From assembly GCA_963706385.1 (NCBI GenBank), contig OY970153.1, positions 2,480,001 to 2,544,000 of the forward strand: a DNA stretch of 64,000 nt, read 5' to 3'. This DNA is from Poindextera sp963706385. GTDB lineage: Bacteria; Pseudomonadota; Alphaproteobacteria; Caulobacterales; Caulobacteraceae. Shown in pieces: positions 46,225 to 54,372 of the stretch. The notes under the pieces are model-generated. The model was given only the letters and a program-made list of their open reading frames with translations, ran no database searches and was not told the origin of the DNA. Each line of letters opens with the position of its first letter. The first letter of the stretch is position 1. The position numbers and the translations under genes were made by a program.

Positions 46225-46476
46225 ATGACGACTTACAGTGTCGCCGACGCCAAGAGCCGTTTGCCCCGACTGCTCGACCGTGCCCTGGAAGGGGAGGAAG
46301 TGATCATCTCCCGCCATGGAAAGGCGATCGCCGAGCTGCGCCCCATCGTCTCGGGCGGGCGGAAGGCGACGCCGGCGAGCTACGCGTGGCTGAAGGCCCG
46401 CCGCCAAGGCCGCGGTGGCGTCGGAATGACATCGGTCGAGCTGTTGAACCAGCTGTACGAAGATCCCGAGGCGTGA
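46225..46476 (+). CDS. Phd/YefM-type antitoxin
   Basis: Protein of 83 residues. YSVADAKSRLPRLLDRALEGEEVIISRHGKAIAELRP is the complete Phd/YefM DNA-binding fold; the C-terminal tail (TSVELLNQLYEDPEA) wraps the toxin. It overlaps the PIN toxin start (GTGA). AT-rich TATGACTATAATGATGG at about 46187-46203 upstream may be its promoter and autoregulatory site. Confidence 0.9.
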   Translation: MTTYSVADAKSRLPRLLDRALEGEEVIISRHGKAIAELRPIVSGGRKATPASYAWLKARRQGRGGVGMTSVELLNQLYEDPEA

Positions 46477-46895
46477 GCGCCTACCTCGACGCCAGCACGA
46501 TCCTGCCGACCCTCATCGAGGAGGCCGCGAGCGCGGCGGTCGACCGCTTCATCGCCGAGACCGACGAGCCCCTGGTGATCAGCGAGTTCGCGGCCGCGGA
46601 AGTCGCATCGGCCTTGTCGCGTCTGGTTCGAACCGGTCTTCTGGATCGCGACGACGCTGCGGCGCGGCTCGCCGATTTCGACGCCTGGCGCGCGGCGTCG
46701 GCGGACGATCTGGACCTGCAAGCCTCGGACGTCCGGCTCGCCAACGTGTTCGTCCGCCGTTTCGATCTGATGCTGCGCGCGCCGGACGCGCTTCACGTCG
46801 CGGCCTGTCGGCGGGCGGACTTCCTGCTGGTGACGCTGGACCAGCGCCTCGCCGCCGCCGCCGGAGAGCTTGGCGTTCGCGCCAAGCTGCTGTGA
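46473..46895 (+). CDS. PIN-domain toxin (VapC-like)
   Basis: Protein of 140 residues from GTG 46473. YLDASTILPTL holds the first PIN acidic residue, ISEFAAAEVASAL the second, and LRAPDALHVAACRRADFLLVTLDQRLA the remaining metal-binding Asp residues. PIN toxins are RNases that cut tRNA or rRNA. Paired with the overlapping Phd-type antitoxin in the expected antitoxin-first order. It faces a second module, ending 34 bases from it. Confidence 0.9.
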   Translation: MSAYLDASTILPTLIEEAASAAVDRFIAETDEPLVISEFAAAEVASALSRLVRTGLLDRDDAAARLADFDAWRAASADDLDLQASDVRLANVFVRRFDLMLRAPDALHVAACRRADFLLVTLDQRLAAAAGELGVRAKLL

Positions 46896-46929
46896 GCGTT
46901 CCTTCGCCGGCCGGCGCCGAGTTCGAACT

Positions 46930-47328
46930 CTACGACAGCAGGCGGGCGGCCTCGCCTTGCGACTCCAGCAGTTTCACGGCCTTCCCGTCGAAAGAGACGA
47001 AGGCCTCCGCGCCGAGCCAGCGGCCCTCATGGGCGATGACCCCGTCGGCGAAGTCGCCGCCGGCGTCCAGCACGGCCAATCCGGCTTCCGCCGCGGGCCG
47101 GTTCACGGCGACGTTCGCGCTGGCGATCAATCGCCGGATCGCGACAGCGACTTCGGCCGAAGTGATTTTGTAGCCCCACGACAGCACCCAGACCAGTTCG
47201 CAGAGCGCCGGCAGCGCCAACGCCACCACATCGGCGTTCGCCAACTCCGTCTGGGCGACCGCGCTTTGCCGCGCGTGGTCGCCCGTGATCGCCCGGACGA
47301 GGACGTTGGTGTCGGCGGTGATCTTCAT
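46930..47328 (-). CDS. PIN-domain toxin (VapC-like), second module
   Basis: Protein of 132 residues. KITADTNVLVRAITGD carries the first Asp residues, ALPALCELVWVL the Glu, and DFADGVIAHEGRWLGAEAFVSFDGKAVKLL the acidic C-terminal site, typical of a VapC RNase. Its ATG overlaps the AbrB-type antitoxin stop by 4 bases. Confidence 0.9.
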   Translation of the reverse strand: MKITADTNVLVRAITGDHARQSAVAQTELANADVVALALPALCELVWVLSWGYKITSAEVAVAIRRLIASANVAVNRPAAEAGLAVLDAGGDFADGVIAHEGRWLGAEAFVSFDGKAVKLLESQGEAARLLS

Positions 47329-47576
47329 CGTTCGCCGCTCCAGCCCCGGGCGGCGATCTCGTTGATCTCCTCGATCGACAGGCAGGGGCCGTTCTCCCGC
47401 TTCAGCAAATCGAAGACCTCGGAGATCTTGCCGGCCGGCCGCGCGGCCTTCACCTCGATCCGGCCATCGGGCAGCTTGTCCACGCTGATCTTGTCCCCGG
47501 GATGGACGCCCAGGTGTTTCAACAGGTCCTTGCGCAGGGTGACCTGGCCCTTGGCGGTGACCGTGAGGGTGCTCAT
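47325..47576 (-). CDS. AbrB/MazE-fold antitoxin, second module
   Basis: Protein of 83 residues. LTVTAKGQVTLRKDLLKHLGVHPGDKISVDKLPDGRIEVK is a swapped-hairpin AbrB DNA-binding domain; the C-terminal FDLLKRENGPCLSIEEINEIAARGW is the toxin-binding tail. It is encoded ahead of its PIN toxin and presumably represses its own promoter in the AT-rich bases 47577-47635. Confidence 0.9.
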   Translation of the reverse strand: MSTLTVTAKGQVTLRKDLLKHLGVHPGDKISVDKLPDGRIEVKAARPAGKISEVFDLLKRENGPCLSIEEINEIAARGWSGER

Positions 47577-47678
47577 GACCCGGCCTCGTGATGTGTCCGC
47601 GTTTATGTAAGGCTAATTTGCCTTACAATCAAGACCGGCGGACGCCGTCCGACAATCGGCGAGATGGGGCGGGACGAT

Positions 47679-47755
47679 TGGTCGGAGTAGCAGGATTCGA
47701 ACCTGCGACCCCCGCCTCCCGAAGACGGTGCTCTACCAGGCTGAGCTATACTCCG
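47679..47755 (-). tRNA. tRNA-Pro (CGG)
   Basis: A 77-base gene on the minus strand with encoded CCA. The acceptor CGGAGTA pairs with TACTCCG, the D arm is AGCTCAGCCTGGTAGAGC, the anticodon loop TTCGGGA gives CGG, and the T arm is GCAGG-TTCGAAT-CCTGC. It lies between the second toxin-antitoxin module and tRNA-Gln. Confidence 0.95.
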
Positions 47756-47898
47756 ACGCGAGGGGCGGCTTATAGAGCAGGCCCGATAGGGGCGCAAGCG
47801 AGCCTCGGCGATGCTGTTGCAATGGCCTGGGCGTTGCGATATCCCGGCCGCCTCGCGAGCCGGCGCGCGCCCGCGGGCCTTGCGATTCGCCGGTCCGT

Positions 47899-47972
47899 TG
47901 GGGGATGGTGTAATGGTAACACTGCGGTTTTTGGTACCGTCATTCAAGGTTCGAGTCCTTGTCCCCCAGCCA
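47899..47972 (+). tRNA. tRNA-Gln (TTG)
   Basis: A 74-base gene with encoded CCA. The acceptor TGGGGGA pairs with TCCCCCA, the D arm is TGGTGTAATGGTAACA, the anticodon loop TTTTGGT gives TTG, and the T arm is CAAGG-TTCGAGT-CCTTG. The last part of it is repeated imperfectly at 49151-49174, so it may have served as an integration site. Confidence 0.95.
47956..47971 (+). repeat. candidate attachment-site repeat inside tRNA-Gln 3' end
   Basis: TCCTTGTCCCCCAGCC within the tRNA matches TCCTAGTCCCCCAGCC at 49159-49174 in the same direction, with one mismatch. Integrases often use tRNA 3' ends and leave such a direct repeat. The interval holds a damaged GIY-YIG gene and a small membrane protein but no integrase. 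Confidence 0.5.
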
Positions 47973-48089
47973 GTCTACGCGCGCGAAGCGAGCGGAGGCT
48001 GCCCGCCGGAGCTTTAGCGAAGGAGGGCTGTACCAGTCCCGCGCGCTTCGGCTGGCTTACGCCGCGCCAATCCCGTCGAAGGTTCAGCC

Positions 48090-48431
48090 GTGTTCTACGT
48101 CTACCTGCTGATCAGCCTGTCCAATCCGGATCAGCGGTATGTCGGCTTCACGACCGACCTGAAGAAGAGGGTCAAGTCGCATAACGAAGGCGCGTCCGTT
48201 CACACGGCGAAATACAAACCTTGGAAACTCACGGCCTATTTTTCGTTTGACGACGAACGCCGGGCGCGCGCGTTCGAGTATTATTTGAAGTCGGGATCTG
48301 GACGCGCGTTCGCCAACAAGAGGCTTTGGCCGACGGCGATTTCAACGGCTACAGCGACGACGAGCGCAGGGTCGCCGCCGAACTCTGGTGCCGCTACAAC
48401 ACGCGGCGCCGCTGGTTCCGGCGCATCCTGA
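48090..48431 (+). pseudogene. GIY-YIG nuclease-family gene, 3' end altered
   Basis: From GTG 48090 the frame encodes FYVYLLISLSNPDQRYVGFTTDLKKRVKSHNEG, a full GIY-YIG motif with the catalytic Arg context, and FEYYLKSGSGRAFANKRLW, the usual end of this single-domain family (about 80 residues). Instead of stopping there it runs on through 33 residues of Ala/Thr/Ser-rich nonsense to 48431. The catalytic core is intact, so a product with an extra tail may still fold. Such genes are frequent beside tRNAs. Confidence 0.65.
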
Positions 48432-48502
48432 CCGACATCGGGATCTCCCGATTCGAGTTCGAGGATTTGAACGAGGCGACGATGTTCCGGCTGGCAAACT
48501 GA
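48326..48502 (+). pseudogene. remnant of an unknown protein, C-terminal part only
   Basis: In a different frame from the GIY-YIG gene, codons from about 48326 read LADGDFNGYSDDERRVAAEL then WCRYNTRRRWFRRILTDIGI and SRFEFEDLNEATMFRLAN before a stop at 48502. The composition is protein-like, but no clear start or ribosome site exists. It looks like the tail of another gene joined to the GIY-YIG gene by deletion. Family not recognised. Confidence 0.4.
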
Positions 48503-48530
48503 CGGATTCGTGTCCTCATTCTCTCGCGGA

Positions 48531-48980
48531 TCATCGGTTGCGAAGAGAGCGGAATGCGGCTGGCAATCCTGTGGCTCCAAAAGCGATAGCCCCAAGGGCA
48601 ACCATTATCACGGCGGCGTAGAATCCGATGGGGAACGAGACACGTCGACCATCAACATCGTAATCAAGTTGCCCGCGAGATTTGTCCAATCGACTACCGA
48701 CTGGCAAACTTCGCTGAAGCGAAGCGTCTGTTGCTCCGGCGACATACTGGATGGTGCGACCGTCATCCGCACGAATGCCGTAGACCGTGGCATACCGAGG
48801 TGCTCCCGTTGATGGATCGTCAAGGCTCGACACAACAACACCGTGGACATCAATCATAAGTCTTGACCAGACTGTCTGCCCTCCGAAGCCCCACAACATC
48901 CAGATGCCCCAGAGGAGCACGATGACGCGCCTCTCTCGATTTCCAGAGCGCGACGGCGAACGCTGGTTGAAGTAAGCCAC
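48531..48980 (-). CDS. hypothetical two-helix membrane protein
   Basis: Protein of 149 residues. Two membrane segments, VIVLLWGIWMLWGFGGQTVW (about 20-39) and VIMVALGAIAFGATGLPAAF (about 122-141), flank an extracytoplasmic domain of beta character (VVVSSLDDPSTGAPRYATVYG and DGRTIQYVAG), a DUF3592-like layout. Base composition is lower in GC than the neighbours, consistent with the tRNA-linked insert it lies in. Bases 48981-49150 hold nothing recognisable. Confidence 0.55.
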   Translation of the reverse strand: MAYFNQRSPSRSGNRERRVIVLLWGIWMLWGFGGQTVWSRLMIDVHGVVVSSLDDPSTGAPRYATVYGIRADDGRTIQYVAGATDASLQRSLPVGSRLDKSRGQLDYDVDGRRVSFPIGFYAAVIMVALGAIAFGATGLPAAFRSLRNR

Positions 48981-49158
48981 AACTACCCTCTCCGCGAGTT
49001 TCGCAACGGAAGGTGATCCAGAAATCTAAACGGTCGCTTTCATTCCCAAAACTATTGTGCCGTGTGGCGCACAAACTGATATACGAACTTGGCACACAGC
49101 CTACGAGTCCACCGTTTCAGAGAACTGATTTGATTAGGTTTTTGGAGCGGGGAACAAA

Positions 49159-49174
49159 TCCTAGTCCCCCAGCC
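49159..49174 (+). repeat. partial direct copy of tRNA-Gln 3' end
   Basis: TCCTAGTCCCCCAGCC repeats the tRNA-Gln end with one mismatch, and the eight bases before it (GGAACAAA) also resemble the T loop (GGTTCGAG), the differences all being changes to A. It marks the probable right border of an integrated segment that starts at the tRNA. Confidence 0.5.
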
Positions 49175-49179
49175 GCCCT

Positions 49180-49725
49180 CTAACCCCCGGATAGCTCCAG
49201 CCCGCCCGGGCCGGGCGGGGTTTCGGCGCCGCCGTTCAGCGGCCTTTGCATGATCACCACGTCGACCCAGCGGCCGGCCTTGAAGCCCGCCGCGCTCAGC
49301 ACCCCGGCGGGGGTGAAGCCGCACGATCTGTGCAGCCCGATCGAGCCGGCGTTGGCCGCATCGCCGATCATCGCCACCATCTGGCGCAGGCCCAGCAGCT
49401 CGCAGGCCGCGATCACCGCCCCCAGCAGCGCCTTGCCGATGCCCTGGCCCTGGCGGTCGGGCGCGATATAGACGCTGTCCTCGACGGTGTAGCGATAGGC
49501 CGCGCGGGTGCGGAACGGGCTGGCGTAGGCGAAGCCGCGCACCGCCCCGTCGAGCTCGCAGACCAGATAGGGCAGGCCCCGGCCGGTCACCGCCGCGATC
49601 CGCCTCGCCATCTCCTCGGCGCCGGGTGGGACTTCCTCGAAGGTGCCGAAGCCGTGCAGCACATGGTGGCCGTAGATCGCCGCCAGCGCCGGCGCATCAT
49701 CGCTCGTCGCCGCCCGTATCCGCAT
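49180..49725 (-). CDS. GNAT acetyltransferase, phosphinothricin-acetyltransferase-like
   Basis: Protein of 181 residues from ATG 49725, which overlaps the peptidase stop as TGATG. GTFEEVPPGAEEMARRI, YTVEDSVYIAPDRQGQGIGKALL (acetyl-CoA motif) and IGLHRSCGF...GRWVDVVIMQRPL match the Pat/MnaT group, which acetylates phosphinothricin, methionine sulfoximine and similar compounds. The longer frame to 50622 is a shadow of the peptidase. Confidence 0.88.
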   Translation of the reverse strand: MRIRAATSDDAPALAAIYGHHVLHGFGTFEEVPPGAEEMARRIAAVTGRGLPYLVCELDGAVRGFAYASPFRTRAAYRYTVEDSVYIAPDRQGQGIGKALLGAVIAACELLGLRQMVAMIGDAANAGSIGLHRSCGFTPAGVLSAAGFKAGRWVDVVIMQRPLNGGAETPPGPGGLELSGG

Positions 49726-51821
49726 CACGGCCTCTCCCAGCCGCGCTCCACCGCCCAGATGGCGAAGGCGTAGTCGAGCGCGATCTCCTTGAGGAACTCG
49801 AACCGTCCCGAGGCGCCGCCGTGGCCCGCCTCCAGGTTGATCTTGAGCAGCATCGGCGCGGCGCCGGTGGTGTGTTCGCGCAGCTTGGCGATCCACTTGG
49901 CCGGCTCCCAATAGGTGACGCGCGGGTCGGACAGGCCGCCGGTGGCCAGCACCGCCGGATAGGGCCTGGCCGTGATGTTGTCGTAGGGGCTGTAGCCGGC
50001 GATCGCCTCGTAGGCGCCCGCATCCTCCAGCGGATTGCCCCATTCGGGCCATTCGGCGGGGGTCAGCGGCAGGCTGGTGTCGCTCATCGTGTTCAACACG
50101 TCGACGAACGGCACCGCCCCGATGATCCCGGCCCACAGCTCGGGCCGCAGGTTGGCGATCGCGCCCATCAGCATGCCGCCGGCCGATCCGCCATAGGCGA
50201 CGATCCGCCCGACCTGGCCGTAGCCTTGCGCAACCAGCGCCTCGGCGCAGGCGATGAAGTCGGTGAAGGTGTTGGTCTTCTTGGCCCCCCGCCCGTCCAG
50301 GAACCAGCCCCAGCCCTTTTCCGAGCCGCCGCGCACATGGGCCGTGGCCCAGACCCAGCCGCGATCGACCAGCGACAGGTTGCGGATCGAAAAATGCGGC
50401 TCCATCGGGATGCCATAGGCGCCGTAGCCGTAGAGCAGCAGCGGCGCGGGGCCGTCCAGCGGCGTTCCGGCCTTCATCAAGACGGTGATCGGAACCTCGG
50501 CCCCGTCGGGGGCGGTCGCATAAAGGCGTCGAGTCACATAGCGCGCCGGATCGTGGCCGGAGGGGATCTCCTGGGTCTTGCGCAGGGTGCGCGCGCGCTT
50601 GGCCATGTCGTAGTCGAACCACTGGCGCGGCGTGGTGGGCAATTCATAGACGAAGCGCAGGGTGGTGGTGTCGAACTCGTAGCCGCCGGCCAAGCCGAGG
50701 GCGTAGGCGGCCTCGTCGAAGCCGATCGCGTGTTCGCCGCCGCCGGATCGCTCGGTCAAGACGATGCTGTTCGAGGCGTTCTCGCGCACCAGCCGCACGA
50801 ACCAGTCCTTGAACGCGGTGATGGCGACGACGTAGCGGCCGGGCTGGTGCGCGGCCCAGTCGGTCCAGTTGGCGCGGCCGGGCGCGACCTCGGGCGCGGT
50901 GACCACCTTGAAATCGATCGCCCCGTCGGCGTTGGTGCGGATGAACAGCCGCCCGTCCCAGTGCTCGATGTCGTAGCGCAGCCCCGGCGTGCGCGGCTCG
51001 ACCACCTTCGGCTCGGCGGTGGGATCTGTGGCGGGGATCAGCCGCGCCTCCGAGGTCTCGTGATCGCCCGAGCCGATCACGATGTAGGCGTCCGACGCGG
51101 TGGTCCCGACCGAAAGGAAGAAACCGTCGTCCGGCTCGTGATAGACCAGGACGTCATCCGCGGCGCCACCCCGCGCGGGCCGGCGGAACACCTTGGCCGG
51201 CCGGCCGTGGTCGTCGCGCCAGATCCAGAACAGAAAGCGCGAGTCCGGCGACCAGCAGAAGCCGCCGGCGCTGCTTTCCACCGGCTCGGGCAGGATTTCG
51301 CCGGTGGCCAGGTCCTTGACCAGGATGCGATGGACCTCCGAGCCCTGCTCGTCGACGGCGTAGGCGAACAGGGCATGGTCGGGGCTGTGCTCGGCCGCGG
51401 CGACCTGGAAGAAGGCCTTGCCCTTGGCCTCGGCGTCCTCGTCCAGCAGCACCGCCTCGCCAACCTCACGCCCGCGCGGGCGGCGGGCGTGGATCGGATG
51501 CTGGGCGCCCGTCTGGTAGCGGATGTAGTAGTCCCACGATCCGTCCGGCGTCGGGACCGAGGCGTCGTCCTCCTTGATCCGTCCCTTCATCTCCTCGAAC
51601 AGCTTGGCCTGCAGCGGCTCGGTCGGCGCCAGCATGGCGGCGGTGTAGGCGTTCTCGGCCTGAAGGTGGGCCTTGACGTCGGGGCGGATGGCGGCCGGAT
51701 CGCGCAGCACCGCCTGCCAGTTGTCGTCCTTCATCCAGGCGTAGTCGTCGACGCGGACCCGGCCGAGCTGTTCGATCCGCTTGGGATCCCTGCGGGCGAC
51801 GGGCGGCGTGGGCTGGCTCAT
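49725..51821 (-). CDS. ptrB: S9A prolyl oligopeptidase, oligopeptidase B-like
   Basis: Protein of 698 residues. The N-terminal beta-propeller is followed by an alpha/beta hydrolase domain with the nucleophile in YGGSAGGMLMG (Ser near residue 548) and the family run YGAYGIPMEPHFSIRNLSLVDRGWVWATAHVRGG. The opening RIEQLGRVRVDDYAWMKDDNW is also typical. It cleaves short peptides after basic residues. It is translationally coupled to the GNAT gene. Confidence 0.93.
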   Translation of the reverse strand: MSQPTPPVARRDPKRIEQLGRVRVDDYAWMKDDNWQAVLRDPAAIRPDVKAHLQAENAYTAAMLAPTEPLQAKLFEEMKGRIKEDDASVPTPDGSWDYYIRYQTGAQHPIHARRPRGREVGEAVLLDEDAEAKGKAFFQVAAAEHSPDHALFAYAVDEQGSEVHRILVKDLATGEILPEPVESSAGGFCWSPDSRFLFWIWRDDHGRPAKVFRRPARGGAADDVLVYHEPDDGFFLSVGTTASDAYIVIGSGDHETSEARLIPATDPTAEPKVVEPRTPGLRYDIEHWDGRLFIRTNADGAIDFKVVTAPEVAPGRANWTDWAAHQPGRYVVAITAFKDWFVRLVRENASNSIVLTERSGGGEHAIGFDEAAYALGLAGGYEFDTTTLRFVYELPTTPRQWFDYDMAKRARTLRKTQEIPSGHDPARYVTRRLYATAPDGAEVPITVLMKAGTPLDGPAPLLLYGYGAYGIPMEPHFSIRNLSLVDRGWVWATAHVRGGSEKGWGWFLDGRGAKKTNTFTDFIACAEALVAQGYGQVGRIVAYGGSAGGMLMGAIANLRPELWAGIIGAVPFVDVLNTMSDTSLPLTPAEWPEWGNPLEDAGAYEAIAGYSPYDNITARPYPAVLATGGLSDPRVTYWEPAKWIAKLREHTTGAAPMLLKINLEAGHGGASGRFEFLKEIALDYAFAIWAVERGWERP

Positions 51822-51837
51822 GGCGGCAGACCTAGAT

Positions 51838-51878
51838 CATTTTCCGCCGAAGTGGCCACCGGTTCGGCGAAGAAAATG
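51838..51878. repeat. 41-bp intergenic palindrome, copy B
   Basis: Matches 38494-38534 at 39 of 41 positions, and the shared right flank GTCTCACTTAAAGAC extends the repeat to about 51893. It lies between the peptidase start and the acyl-CoA ligase stop, so it could influence the transcript running through both genes. Confidence 0.85.
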
Positions 51879-51922
51879 GTCTCACTTAAAGACAGACGGC
51901 CGGCCCGCGCGGCAAAGGGGGC

Positions 51923-53563
51923 TTATTCCGCCGCCTTGGCGCTGGGCAGGACATAGCCTTCGAAACGCTGGCGGATCAGCTTCTTGTCGATCTTGCCGGT
52001 GGCCCCGAGCGGGATCTCGTCGACGAACACCACATCGTCCGGCGTCCACCATTTGGCGATCTTGCCGTCCAGGAAGGCCAGGAACTCCTCGCGCGTCGCC
52101 GCCTCGCCGTCTTTCAGTTTGACCAGGAGCAGCGGCCGCTCGTCCCATTTGGGGTGGGCGACGCCAATGACCGCCGCCAGCGCCGCCTTGGGATGGCCCG
52201 CGGCGATGTTCTCGATCTCGATCGAGCTGATCCACTCGCCGCCCGACTTGATCACGTCCTTGGCCCGGTCGGTGATCTGCATGAAGCCGTGTTCGTCGAT
52301 GGTCGCCACGTCGCCGGTGTCGAAATAGCCCTCGGAATCCAGGATGTCGCCGCCCTCGCCCTTGAAGTACTCGCGCACCACGAACACCCCGCGCACCTTC
52401 AGCCGCCCGAAGGTGGCCCCATCGTGCGGCAGGCGCGCGCCCTCATCGTCGGTCAGCTTCAGCTCCACCCCCGCCGGCGGGCGGCCCTGTTTGAGCTTGA
52501 ACTTGATCTGCTCGTCGAACGGCAAGGCGGCGATCGGGGCGGTCGGGGTGGCCAGGGTGCCCAGCGGCGAGGTTTCGGTCATGCCCCAGGCGTGGGTGAC
52601 GTCCACCCCGTAGCCGTCGCGGAAGCCGCGGACGATAGCTTCGGGAACCGCCGAGCCGCCGATCACCACCCGCTTGAGCGTGGTCAGCTTGCCGTCGGTG
52701 GCCTGAAGGTGCTGCAGCAGCATCTGCCAGACCGTCGGCACCGCGGCCGAGAAGGTCACGGCTTCGGTCTCCAGCAGCTCGTGGATCGAGGCGCCGTCCA
52801 TCTTCGGCCCCGGCATGACCAGCTTGGCGCCCACCGCCGGCCCGGAAAAGGCGATGCCCCAGGCGTTGGCGTGAAACATCGGCACCACCGGCAGGATCAC
52901 GTCGCGATTGGACAGGCCCATCACGTCGGCCTGCAACGTGACCATCGTGTGCATGAAGTTCGAGCGGTGCGAATAGAGCACGCCCTTGGGGTTGCCGGTG
53001 GTGCCCGAGGTGTAGCACAGGCCGCAGGCCAGGTTCTCGTCGAACCCGCCCCAGGTCACGTCCGGCGAGTGCTGCTCGATCAGCTCTTCCAGGCACAACG
53101 CGTCCGGCAAGCCGGCCTCGGCCATGTGGTCGCGGTCGCTCATCACCACGAACCGCTCGACGCTGGGGATCTGGTCGCGAAGCGCATTCAGCATCGGCGC
53201 GAAGGTCAGGTCGGTGAAGATGATCCGATCACCCGCGTGGTTGATGATGTAGCCGAGCTGTTCGGCGAACAGGCGGGGGTTGAGGGTGTGGCACACCGCC
53301 CCGATGCCCATGATGCCGTACCAGGTCTCCATGTGCCGGGCCGAGTTCCAGGCCAGGGTGCCGATTCGATCGCCTGGCCGCACGCCCAGGGCCAGCAGCG
53401 CGTTCGACACCCGCCGCGCGCGCGCGTGCAGCTCGGCGTAGGTGGTGCGCACGATCGGGCCCTCGACCGAGCGGCTGACGATCTCGCGATCGCCGTGCCA
53501 GGTCTTGGCGTGATCGAGGATGCGGTCGACCGTCAGCGGCCAGTTCTGCATCAAGCCCAGCAT
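51923..53563 (-). CDS. fatty acyl-CoA ligase (medium/long chain)
   Basis: Protein of 546 residues from ATG 53563 (GAGGAAA upstream). The AMP motif LCYTSGTTGNPKGVLYSHRS is near residues 184-203, HAWGMTETSPLG near 330, and the hinge ITDRAKDVIKSGGEWISSIEIEN near 430, with the final catalytic Lys in LGATGKIDKKLIR. It activates fatty acids as CoA esters. The longer frame upstream to 54205 is a shadow of pdxH. Confidence 0.93.
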   Translation of the reverse strand: MLGLMQNWPLTVDRILDHAKTWHGDREIVSRSVEGPIVRTTYAELHARARRVSNALLALGVRPGDRIGTLAWNSARHMETWYGIMGIGAVCHTLNPRLFAEQLGYIINHAGDRIIFTDLTFAPMLNALRDQIPSVERFVVMSDRDHMAEAGLPDALCLEELIEQHSPDVTWGGFDENLACGLCYTSGTTGNPKGVLYSHRSNFMHTMVTLQADVMGLSNRDVILPVVPMFHANAWGIAFSGPAVGAKLVMPGPKMDGASIHELLETEAVTFSAAVPTVWQMLLQHLQATDGKLTTLKRVVIGGSAVPEAIVRGFRDGYGVDVTHAWGMTETSPLGTLATPTAPIAALPFDEQIKFKLKQGRPPAGVELKLTDDEGARLPHDGATFGRLKVRGVFVVREYFKGEGGDILDSEGYFDTGDVATIDEHGFMQITDRAKDVIKSGGEWISSIEIENIAAGHPKAALAAVIGVAHPKWDERPLLLVKLKDGEAATREEFLAFLDGKIAKWWTPDDVVFVDEIPLGATGKIDKKLIRQRFEGYVLPSAKAAE

Positions 53564-53652
53564 CGATGGTTTCCTCAAGGTGCGCGGTTGAGCCAAATCT
53601 ATCGCCGACGGCGCGGCCGGACAATCGGCCGGCGAAGCGGGTTTTCGGCGCT

Positions 53653-54318
53653 TTAGGGGAACAGACGCGACGTCGTCCAGGCTTCCGCCGGGCCATCCCG
53701 CGTGAAGGCCAGGCGCTCGTGCAGGCGGAACGGGCGGTCGCGCCAGAACTCGATCCGCAGCGGCGCCAGCCGATAGCCGCCCCAGTGCGGCGGCCTCGGC
53801 GGCCGGCCCAGGCCGAACTTCAAGCCGTATTCGGCGACCCGCCTTTCCAGCGCGAATCGATCCGGCATCGGGCGCGACTGGTCCGAGGCCCAGGCGCCGA
53901 TCTGGCTGACCCGGGCGCGGCTGGCGAAATAGGCGTCGGCCTCGGCGCCGCTCACCGGCTCGACCGTCCCGCGCACGCGCACCTGACGGCGCAGCGACTT
54001 CCAGTGAAACACCAGGGCCGCAGCGGGGTTGGCGGCCAGCTCCCGGCCCTTGGCGCTCTCGGTGTTGGTGAAGAAGGTGAAGCCGCGCGCGTCGACGTCC
54101 TTGAGCAGCACCACTCGCGCGTCGGGCCGCCCGTCCGCATCGACGCTGGCCAGGGTCATGGCGTGCGGATCGCTGGGCTCGGCCGCCGCGGCCGCCGCCA
54201 TCCATTCGACGAACAGGCCGATCGGGTCGGCGCCGTCCGGCAACGGGGGCTCGGCTGCGGCCGCCGCGGCGTAGTCGTCCTCGCTCGGCGACGGGGGGAT
54301 CAGGGGCGGCTTGCTCAT
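53653..54318 (-). CDS. pdxH: pyridoxamine 5'-phosphate oxidase
   Basis: Protein of 221 residues from ATG 54318. AMTLASVDADGRPDARVVLLKDVDARGFTFFTN and SLRRQVRVRGTVEPVSGAEADAYF are FMN-site signatures; the C-terminal PPRPPHWGGYRLAPLRIEFW and RLHERLAFTRD complete the family pattern, ending in RLFP. It makes pyridoxal phosphate. It is divergent from the J-domain gene, 54 bases apart. Confidence 0.95.
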   Translation of the reverse strand: MSKPPLIPPSPSEDDYAAAAAAEPPLPDGADPIGLFVEWMAAAAAAEPSDPHAMTLASVDADGRPDARVVLLKDVDARGFTFFTNTESAKGRELAANPAAALVFHWKSLRRQVRVRGTVEPVSGAEADAYFASRARVSQIGAWASDQSRPMPDRFALERRVAEYGLKFGLGRPPRPPHWGGYRLAPLRIEFWRDRPFRLHERLAFTRDGPAEAWTTSRLFP

Positions 54319-54372
54319 AACGCTCCTATAGCCGGCCGGGGCCGCGCGCGCAGCCTTAACCGGTCGTTGACC

